From positions 1 through 16,387 of the forward strand of contig CALEIL010000549.1 in assembly GCA_937876435.1 (NCBI GenBank): 16,387 nucleotides of DNA, given 5' to 3'. The notes beneath the pieces are model-generated. The model saw only the letters and a list, made by a program, of their open reading frames with translations, did not search any database and was not told the origin of the DNA. The position numbers were made by a program, and so were the translations under genes. This DNA is from an uncultured Bacteroidota bacterium (lineage in GTDB: Bacteria > Bacteroidota > Bacteroidia > Chitinophagales > Saprospiraceae). Positions 7,206 through 12,877 of this stretch are shown piece after piece (position 1 is the first letter of the stretch; the number at the start of each line of letters is the position of its first letter).

Positions 7206-9014
7206 ATGGAGGGAAATATTAAAATGTTGCCGGATGTAGTGGCCAACCAAATTGCTGCCGGGGAGGTAGTGGTCAGGCCTTCCTCTGCCGTCAAGGAGCT
7301 CATGGAAAATGCGATTGATGCCCAGGCCGGTAAAATCGAAGTGATCATACAGGATTCCGGGCGGTCAAAAATACAAATTATTGACACCGGAACGGGAATG
7401 AGTGAAATGGATGCCCGGATGAGTCTTGAAAGGCATGCAACCTCCAAAATAAGCACGAGTGAAGACCTTCAAAAACTTTTTAGTCTCGGATTCAGAGGGG
7501 AGGCACTTCCGTCCATTGCCTCGGTAAGCCAGTTGGAACTCAAGACCAGACTGGAAGACGAAGAAATGGGAATTCGTCTGGTGGTACACGGATCGGAAGT
7601 CGTGACTCAGGAATATTGCCAGGCTGAAAAGGGAACTTCCATCACTGTGTCCAATTTGTTTTACAATACTCCGGCACGGCGGAAATTCCTGAAATCTGAT
7701 ACGGTAGAATTCAAACACATCCTGGACACGTTTCAGCAACTGGCGTTGGCATATCCGGATATTCATTTTACATTGTTCCACAATGACCGGCTTTATCATC
7801 AATTATATCCCGGATCTCTCAAGCAAAGAATCGTTCAGATATTTGGAAATCCATATGAGAACCGATTGATTCACGTCAAAGAAGACACAGATTATCTGAG
7901 TCTGAGCGGTTTTGTCGGGAAACCAGAATACGCCAAAAAGTCAAGGGGAGAACAATTTTTATATATCAACAACAGGTATATCCGAAATTTCCGGCTATCC
8001 ATGGCTGTACAACAGGCTTATGATAAACTTATCGACGACAAAAGTTATCCGTTCTTTTGTCTGTTTATTCAGATGGATCCGGAGAAAATGGACATCAATG
8101 TTCATCCCACCAAACAGGAGATTAAACTGGAAGACGAAAATTTTGTATACAACATAATCCTGACAGCAGTAAAGCACGCCCTGATCCAACATTCCGTTCC
8201 GGTGATTGAATTTGAACCCGAACCATTTTCATACAATCCTGAAAGTCGGTCGATGACCGATATTCCTTCCTCCACCAATCCTGCGGCCCCGTGGAAACCT
8301 GCCAGCAACCATTCTGAAAACCGATGGCCTGCAGATTCCTGGGAGGAATTCTATGCTGAAATCCGAAAATCAGGAAAGGACATCAAAATAGCCGATCAGA
8401 ATGACCGATCTGCGTCCCGGGAAGAAAGGGCATGGCAGGAAGCGGGTGAGCAATTCTCCCCTATTCAGATCAAAAATAGTTACATCATCAGTCCCATCAA
8501 ATCGGGAATAATTATCGTGGACCAAAAGAACGCCCACGAGCGGATTTTGTATGAGAAATTTCTGGTACAGGGTAAATCTCAAAACCTCAACGCCCAATCG
8601 TTGTTGTTTCCAGAAGTATTGCATTTGAGTACGGAAGAAACTTCGTTAATGGATCAGATTGCACCGGTGTTGAAGGATTATGGATTTGTGACGGAACCTT
8701 TCGGTAAAAATGCCTTTGTACTTCAGGCTATGCCTGATATCCTGCTCCTGGACACCAAAGAGAAAATAAACATCATTCACCAGATTCTGGATGAATACCA
8801 GGAGAATCGAAAATTGGGGCCGGACATTCATGAGAGAGTAGCCCATTTATTAGCAAAGAATATGAGCATCAGACGCAATAGAAGATTGTCAGAAGAAGAA
8901 ATTAAGGAGTTGATCCATCAGTTGTTTGGCTGTAAAGAACCGGCAGTCAGTCCTTCGGGGAAAAAATGTTTTATTACCTTTAAGTCTGAAGACCTGGAAA
9001 AACAATTCGCCTAA
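7206..9014 (+). CDS. mutL: DNA mismatch repair protein MutL
   Basis: A 602-residue MutL. The N-terminal GHKL ATPase is intact: ANQIAAGEVVVRP (13-25), KELMENAIDA (30-39) with catalytic Glu31 and Asn35, the ATP-binding loop DTGTGM (60-65), RHATSKI (76-82), GFRGEALPSIASVS (95-108) and DINVHPTK (296-303). A poorly conserved linker covers about 340-415, then a C-terminal dimerisation domain follows. MutL couples MutS mismatch recognition to strand incision and helicase loading. The endonuclease signatures are altered: the DQHAxxE motif reads DQKNAHERI (439-447), the ACR-type segment reads HLLAKNMSIR (547-556) and the CPHGRP motif reads SPSGKK (582-587), so the expected metal-binding Cys and His residues are missing. 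Starting at 7206 aligns the N-terminus with the family (MEGNIKMLPD). A GGAGGG at 7208-7213 could instead support the in-frame ATG at 7224. The stop overlaps the next start by 1 nt (TAATG). Confidence 0.97.
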   Translation: MEGNIKMLPDVVANQIAAGEVVVRPSSAVKELMENAIDAQAGKIEVIIQDSGRSKIQIIDTGTGMSEMDARMSLERHATSKISTSEDLQKLFSLGFRGEALPSIASVSQLELKTRLEDEEMGIRLVVHGSEVVTQEYCQAEKGTSITVSNLFYNTPARRKFLKSDTVEFKHILDTFQQLALAYPDIHFTLFHNDRLYHQLYPGSLKQRIVQIFGNPYENRLIHVKEDTDYLSLSGFVGKPEYAKKSRGEQFLYINNRYIRNFRLSMAVQQAYDKLIDDKSYPFFCLFIQMDPEKMDINVHPTKQEIKLEDENFVYNIILTAVKHALIQHSVPVIEFEPEPFSYNPESRSMTDIPSSTNPAAPWKPASNHSENRWPADSWEEFYAEIRKSGKDIKIADQNDRSASREERAWQEAGEQFSPIQIKNSYIISPIKSGIIIVDQKNAHERILYEKFLVQGKSQNLNAQSLLFPEVLHLSTEETSLMDQIAPVLKDYGFVTEPFGKNAFVLQAMPDILLLDTKEKINIIHQILDEYQENRKLGPDIHERVAHLLAKNMSIRRNRRLSEEEIKELIHQLFGCKEPAVSPSGKKCFITFKSEDLEKQFA

Positions 9015-9670
9015 TGATAAGAATTACCGATACGATCAAGCATCTGATTATCATCAACGTGCTGATCTTTATAGCCTCTACCTATGTGTTCCCGAATTTG
9101 ACTGATAGCAATGCTATCTTTTCTTATTTGAAGAATTTTCAGGAAAACGGGGCATTGTATTATCCCGGCTCTGATTATTTCCGATGGTATCAGTTGATCA
9201 CGCATATGTTCTTGCACGGAAACTTCAGTCACCTCTTTTTCAATATGTTTGCCCTGTATATGTTTGGCAGCGCGTTGGAAGGACACTGGGGCCGAAATCG
9301 TTTTTTATTTTTCTACTTCTTTGCGGGTCTGGGTGGTGCGATTTTTCAGATACTAAGCTGGAAGGTGGGTTTGATGGCGATGTCCCCTCTCGAGCAACAA
9401 TATTTTCTATCGACCCCCTTTCGTGTGATCGGTGCATCCGGGGCCGTATTTGGGGTTTTGGCGGGTTTTGGGATGTTATTCCCCAACGTGGAACTTTTAT
9501 TGCTTTTTCCACCTATTCCTATCAAGGCCAAGTACTTTGTCATTATTTACGGGCTGTTGGAGATCGTCCTCGGTTTTAGTAATTTTCAAACAGGGGTAGC
9601 CCATCTGGCTCACGTAGGTGGTTTGGTATTTGGGATAATTCTGATTTTATACTGGAGGAAAAAACGGTAA
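9014..9670 (+). CDS. Rhomboid family intramembrane serine protease (first of tandem pair)
   Basis: A 218-residue polytopic membrane protein with about six hydrophobic segments. Family knowledge: rhomboids cleave transmembrane helices with a Ser-His dyad buried in the membrane. Seen here: HGNFSHLFFNMF (68-79) with the conserved His73 and Asn77 that line the oxyanion site, GASGAVFG (140-147) with nucleophile Ser142, and AHVGGLVFG (199-207) with catalytic His200. All key residues are present, so activity is expected. It starts on the stop codon of mutL (1-nt overlap), which suggests translational coupling, and is followed after 3 nt by a second, different rhomboid. The two are only distantly alike in sequence, so this is an old duplication or separate recruitment, not a recent tandem copy. 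Substrates are unknown. Confidence 0.95.
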   Translation: MIRITDTIKHLIIINVLIFIASTYVFPNLTDSNAIFSYLKNFQENGALYYPGSDYFRWYQLITHMFLHGNFSHLFFNMFALYMFGSALEGHWGRNRFLFFYFFAGLGGAIFQILSWKVGLMAMSPLEQQYFLSTPFRVIGASGAVFGVLAGFGMLFPNVELLLLFPPIPIKAKYFVIIYGLLEIVLGFSNFQTGVAHLAHVGGLVFGIILILYWRKKR

Positions 9671-9673
9671 TTT

Positions 9674-10537
9674 ATGTTCGCATCTATTAAGAAAGACATA
9701 CAACACCAGTACACGTATGGTGGAATGACGGTCCGTCTGGTATTGATCAACCTCGGTGTGTTTTTGGTGATTATGCTTTTCAGACTTGTTCTCTTTATCG
9801 TAAACGGGGGGCAGGTACCGGGATTTTATTATACGATCACCGATGGACTTTCGCTGGCAAATACTTGGAAACTGATCTTGTTCCGTCCCTGGTCATTGGT
9901 CACCCATATGTTTCTTCACACCTCGTTTTTCCATATTTTAATCAATATGTTGTACCTGTTTTGGTTTGGACGCGTTCTGGAAAACCTGCTCGGGGAGAGA
10001 AAAATATTGAATACCTATATTCTGTCCGGATTGGCGGGAGCGCTGATGTATTTTATTTTTTCCGGTTTTTTGTACGATGGAGTGACGTACGCCCTGGGAG
10101 CCTCTGCCGCTGTCATGGGGATCGCTGTGGCTGCCGCTACTATGGCTCCGGATCACGAATTCCAACTCCTACTCATCGGAAGGGTGAAATTGAAGTTTCT
10201 GGTACTGGCGCTGGTATTGATCGATCTGATCATGATCCCGGCTATGAGCAACTCCGGTGGACACGTGGCACACCTTGGCGGCGCGCTTATGGGGTATGTG
10301 TATATCAAATTGTTGTACCAGGGGATTGATCTGGGGGATATCAATTTCAAACCCAATATAAAAAGACCCAAATTCGACGTTTATGTGAATGAAGAAAAAA
10401 AATCATCCGGATCTACCAGGCGTCCGCAAAAGACCCAGGATCGAATCGATTTGATTTTGGAAAAAATAAAAAATTCAGGATATGAAAGCCTGACTCAGGA
10501 AGAAAAGGACTTTTTGTATGAGGCCAGTAAAAAATAA
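9674..10537 (+). CDS. Rhomboid family intramembrane serine protease with charged C-terminal extension
   Basis: A 287-residue second rhomboid. Motifs: HTSFFHILINMLYLFWFG (82-99) with His87 and Asn91, GASAAVMG (142-149) with nucleophile Ser144, and HVAHLGGALMG (197-207) with catalytic His200. The dyad is intact. After the last membrane segment (about 205-215) comes a hydrophilic tail. Its end, from about 256 to 284, has the pattern of I-D-x-I-L-x-K-I, then SLTQEEKDFLYEASK, and looks like a small helical domain that I recall as common on Bacteroidota rhomboids (possibly DUF6576); its function is not known to me. The tail is lysine- and arginine-rich just after the membrane. The gene is 3 nt after the first rhomboid and 3 nt before the next gene, so it is almost certainly in one transcript with them. 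Confidence 0.94.
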   Translation: MFASIKKDIQHQYTYGGMTVRLVLINLGVFLVIMLFRLVLFIVNGGQVPGFYYTITDGLSLANTWKLILFRPWSLVTHMFLHTSFFHILINMLYLFWFGRVLENLLGERKILNTYILSGLAGALMYFIFSGFLYDGVTYALGASAAVMGIAVAAATMAPDHEFQLLLIGRVKLKFLVLALVLIDLIMIPAMSNSGGHVAHLGGALMGYVYIKLLYQGIDLGDINFKPNIKRPKFDVYVNEEKKSSGSTRRPQKTQDRIDLILEKIKNSGYESLTQEEKDFLYEASKK

Positions 10538-10540
10538 CCA

Positions 10541-11584
10541 GTGAAACTGCTGCGCCGGTTAGTTGTTTTGACAAACGGAATATTGATCATTTTCCTGGTT
10601 TTGGGATATTTGCGTCAATTTATAGATCCGGGAAACGCAGCCTTTCTGACGATATTTTCACTACTCTATCCCTATATTGTAATCGCGCTACTGATCTCTA
10701 TGATTTTGCTGGTACTTGTCCGGTCAAGATTCGCCTGGATTTCACTGCTGGCTCTGGTACTGACTTCCGGAAACACCATCCGACAAATTGGTTTTCACGT
10801 ACAACCTCAGGTCCCGGATGACTCCACTATCTATACCATTACGACGCTCAATATCAAGAATGATTTCAGGCACAATCAGCAGGATCAAAGCTCTGTATTT
10901 ATCAAAAAATTCAAAGAGAAGAGCCCCACTTTTCTGGCACTCCAGGAAGTTTCCGGTGATCGGATTTTTGAGATTGCCTGGCAATTGGGATATAACTACC
11001 ACAGCCATTTGAAAAAACCTGAACAGGACGGATTTCTGGCCATTTTCAGCAAGTTTCCTATGTCTGATGTACAGACGATAAAGAATTCGGAAGGTCGTGT
11101 CATTGCATTATTTGCTGATATCAAAATTCCCCAGGGGATGTTTAGACTGGTCAATATCCATTTGCATACCAATGCGGTTACTGTCCGGGCAGGGAAATTT
11201 TCACCTGAATCATTTTCCAGAAAAGAAGGTCTGAAAGCTTTCAACGATATGTTGAAGTCGTATGGTGATAATGCTTCCCTGAGATTGGAGGAGATAGAAC
11301 TTATCCAATCAAATATTCAGAACTCCCCTTTTCCGGTGATAATGGCTGGTGATGCCAACGATACCCCATATTCCCCCGTATATCTCAAACTCGCTGATTC
11401 GAAGCAAAATGCGTTTGTCAAAGGAGGACTGGGCTTTGCCCAGACTTACAATGGATTACTGATCCCGTTGAAGATCGATCACATTTTCCTTGATCGGCCA
11501 TTTACGATCTTCAATACGCTGATTGAAAAAATAGAATTTTCAGATCACAATCCGATCACCACTTCGTTTACATTGCAAAACTAA
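10541..11584 (+). CDS. Membrane-anchored endonuclease/exonuclease/phosphatase (EEP) family protein
   Basis: A 347-residue protein with three hydrophobic segments near the N-terminus (about 7-24, 37-60 and 65-78) and a soluble EEP domain from about residue 97. EEP enzymes hydrolyse phosphodiester or phosphate bonds with Mg2+. All signature residues are visible: TTLNIKN (101-107) with Asn104, ALQEVSG (133-139) with metal ligand Glu136, NIHLHTN (205-211) with His207, AGDAND (269-274) with Asp271 and Asn273, KIDHIF (311-316) with Asp313 and His314, and SDHNP (334-338) with the catalytic Asp-His pair. The start is GTG at 10541; it gives a 3-nt gap to the previous gene and keeps the first membrane segment. 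With three segments the catalytic domain would lie outside the inner membrane, but topology is uncertain. The substrate (nucleic acid, sphingolipid or phosphoinositide) cannot be told from sequence. Confidence 0.9.
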   Translation: MKLLRRLVVLTNGILIIFLVLGYLRQFIDPGNAAFLTIFSLLYPYIVIALLISMILLVLVRSRFAWISLLALVLTSGNTIRQIGFHVQPQVPDDSTIYTITTLNIKNDFRHNQQDQSSVFIKKFKEKSPTFLALQEVSGDRIFEIAWQLGYNYHSHLKKPEQDGFLAIFSKFPMSDVQTIKNSEGRVIALFADIKIPQGMFRLVNIHLHTNAVTVRAGKFSPESFSRKEGLKAFNDMLKSYGDNASLRLEEIELIQSNIQNSPFPVIMAGDANDTPYSPVYLKLADSKQNAFVKGGLGFAQTYNGLLIPLKIDHIFLDRPFTIFNTLIEKIEFSDHNPITTSFTLQN

Positions 11585-11593
11585 ACTTTCAAA

Positions 11594-12592
11594 ATGCGAA
11601 TACTCTACTTTTCCTTTTTCGTCATGATGAGCCTGATGGCATGTAGATCTGAATCTGGGCAATCGACCGACAGTGACATATCTCCCACTACCCTGGAACG
11701 GAAACCACTAAGCATACCGGCATTCAATGTCGATAGCGCATTTTCATACGTCGAAGATCAGGTCGGATTTGGTCCGCGTGTTCCCAATACGGATGCCCAT
11801 CGCAATACTAAAGACTACATCCAAAGGCAGTTGGAAAAATATTCTGACAAAGTGATTGTTCAGGCTTTTAACGCCAGGCGGTTTGACGGTGTCAATTTAG
11901 AAGGGTACAATATCATTGGTTCGTTCAATCCAGAAGCATCCAAAAGGATCTTATTGCTGGCTCATTGGGATAGTCGATATATCGCCGATCATGCTGCGGA
12001 GCCGGATAGAAGAAATCATCCAGTTCTGGGAGCGGACGACGGGGGAAGCGGTGTTGGTGTTTTATTGGAAATTGCCCGTCAGTTGTCCATACAGCCGGTT
12101 GAAGCAGGGGTCGATATCCTGTTTACCGACCTCGAAGATCAGGGCAAGAGCAACGATCCGGATGGCACCACCTGGGCTCTGGGAGCTCAGTACTGGTCCA
12201 AAAAGCCTCACGTATCCAATTACCAGGCGAAATACGGGATCCTGCTGGATATGGTCGGTGCCTCGGGGGCTCAATTTTTGAAGGAAGCCATATCCAAAAA
12301 TTATGCACCTCAATTTTTGGATTACGTGTGGAACCTGGCCAACGGTATGGGCTACGGACATCTCTTTATAAATAAAAATTTATCCGGGGGGGTGGTGGAT
12401 GACCATCTGTTTATCAATCAGAATATGGGGATCCCCACCATAGATATTATCAACAAACCGAACGACAATTCTTTTGGACCGCATTGGCATACCGGCAATG
12501 ATAATCTGGATATCATCGACAAAAATGTATTGCGATCGGTGGGACAAGTAGTCACAGCGGTTGTTTATCGGTTTGACGCAAATTATCTCTAA
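11594..12592 (+). CDS. M28-family glutaminyl-peptide cyclotransferase-like lipoprotein
   Basis: A 332-residue exported lipoprotein: hydrophobic residues 4-16 end in the lipobox LMAC, so Cys17 is the lipidated N-terminus. The mature part is a zinc aminopeptidase-fold domain of the glutaminyl cyclase branch. Visible zinc and active-site segments are LLAHWDSR (121-128), GADDGGSG (146-153) with the Asp ligand, TDLEDQGKS (178-186) with the Glu ligand at about 181, VVDDH (267-271) and PHWHTGNDNLDIID (296-309) with the His ligand. Only one zinc site is expected, as in cyclases rather than di-zinc peptidases. Family knowledge: such enzymes convert N-terminal Gln of exported proteins to pyroglutamate, and Bacteroidota signal peptides are often followed by Gln. 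Last gene of the mutL operon, 9 nt after the EEP gene. No clear terminator follows. A plain M28 aminopeptidase is the alternative. Confidence 0.88.
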   Translation: MRILYFSFFVMMSLMACRSESGQSTDSDISPTTLERKPLSIPAFNVDSAFSYVEDQVGFGPRVPNTDAHRNTKDYIQRQLEKYSDKVIVQAFNARRFDGVNLEGYNIIGSFNPEASKRILLLAHWDSRYIADHAAEPDRRNHPVLGADDGGSGVGVLLEIARQLSIQPVEAGVDILFTDLEDQGKSNDPDGTTWALGAQYWSKKPHVSNYQAKYGILLDMVGASGAQFLKEAISKNYAPQFLDYVWNLANGMGYGHLFINKNLSGGVVDDHLFINQNMGIPTIDIINKPNDNSFGPHWHTGNDNLDIIDKNVLRSVGQVVTAVVYRFDANYL

Positions 12593-12609
12593 ATTTTTTT
12601 CCTACATAT

Positions 12610-12640
12610 TTTGCTTATTTGAGATATGGGATTATCTTTG
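12610..12640 (+). promoter_or_regulatory. Bacteroidota-type promoter of tRNA-Val
   Basis: TTTG at 12610-12613 is separated by 19 nt from TATCTTTG at 12633-12640, an excellent match to the Bacteroidota sigma-70 consensus. The tRNA starts 43 nt later, almost the same distance as in the tRNA-Ser unit (44 nt). Confidence 0.8.
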
Positions 12641-12682
12641 CAACCGCCTTTGATAGTTGAAGGACTTGTACGATTGATTCAT

Positions 12683-12757
12683 GGGAGATTAGCTCAGTTG
12701 GTTCAGAGCACCTGCCTTACAAGCAGGGGGTCACTGGTTCGAGTCCAGTATTTCCCA
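12683..12757 (+). tRNA. tRNA-Val (anticodon UAC)
   Basis: A complete 75-nt cloverleaf. The acceptor GGGAGAT (12683-12689) pairs with ATTTCCC (12750-12756) with one G-U pair; the discriminator is A12757. The D-arm contains the usual AGCTCAGTTGGTT. The anticodon stem is CCTGC/GCAGG (12711-12715/12723-12727) and the loop 12716-12722 has TAC at 12718-12720. The T-arm is ACTGG-TTCGAGT-CCAGT (12733-12749). CCA is not encoded; CAT follows. Confidence 0.97.
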
Positions 12758-12837
12758 CATTGATTTCCAAGTAGTTGATGAAATATACTTCAACAATAAA
12801 TTGAGGTTCATCGAAAACGACCAATGCAAATAAAATA

Positions 12838-12871
12838 AAGCCTGGCAGATATCCTGACAGGCTTTTTTTTT
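12838..12871. terminator. Bidirectional intrinsic terminator between tRNA-Val and the glycosidase gene
   Basis: The inverted repeat AAGCCTG (12838-12844) / CAGGCTT (12858-12864) is followed on the plus strand by a T-tract reaching 12871. On the minus strand the same stem is followed by a T-rich run (TTTATTTTATT at about 12839-12829). It lies only 6 nt beyond the stop of the convergent glycosidase gene, so it can end both transcripts. Confidence 0.82.
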
Positions 12872-12877
12872 GTGGAA

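Noticed and set aside
7224..7226. Alternative mutL start at the in-frame ATG with GGAGGG upstream (7208-7213)
   Set aside because: The upstream ATG at 7206 gives the N-terminal length and sequence register typical of MutL, so it is preferred, although the ribosome-binding-site-like bases leave some doubt.
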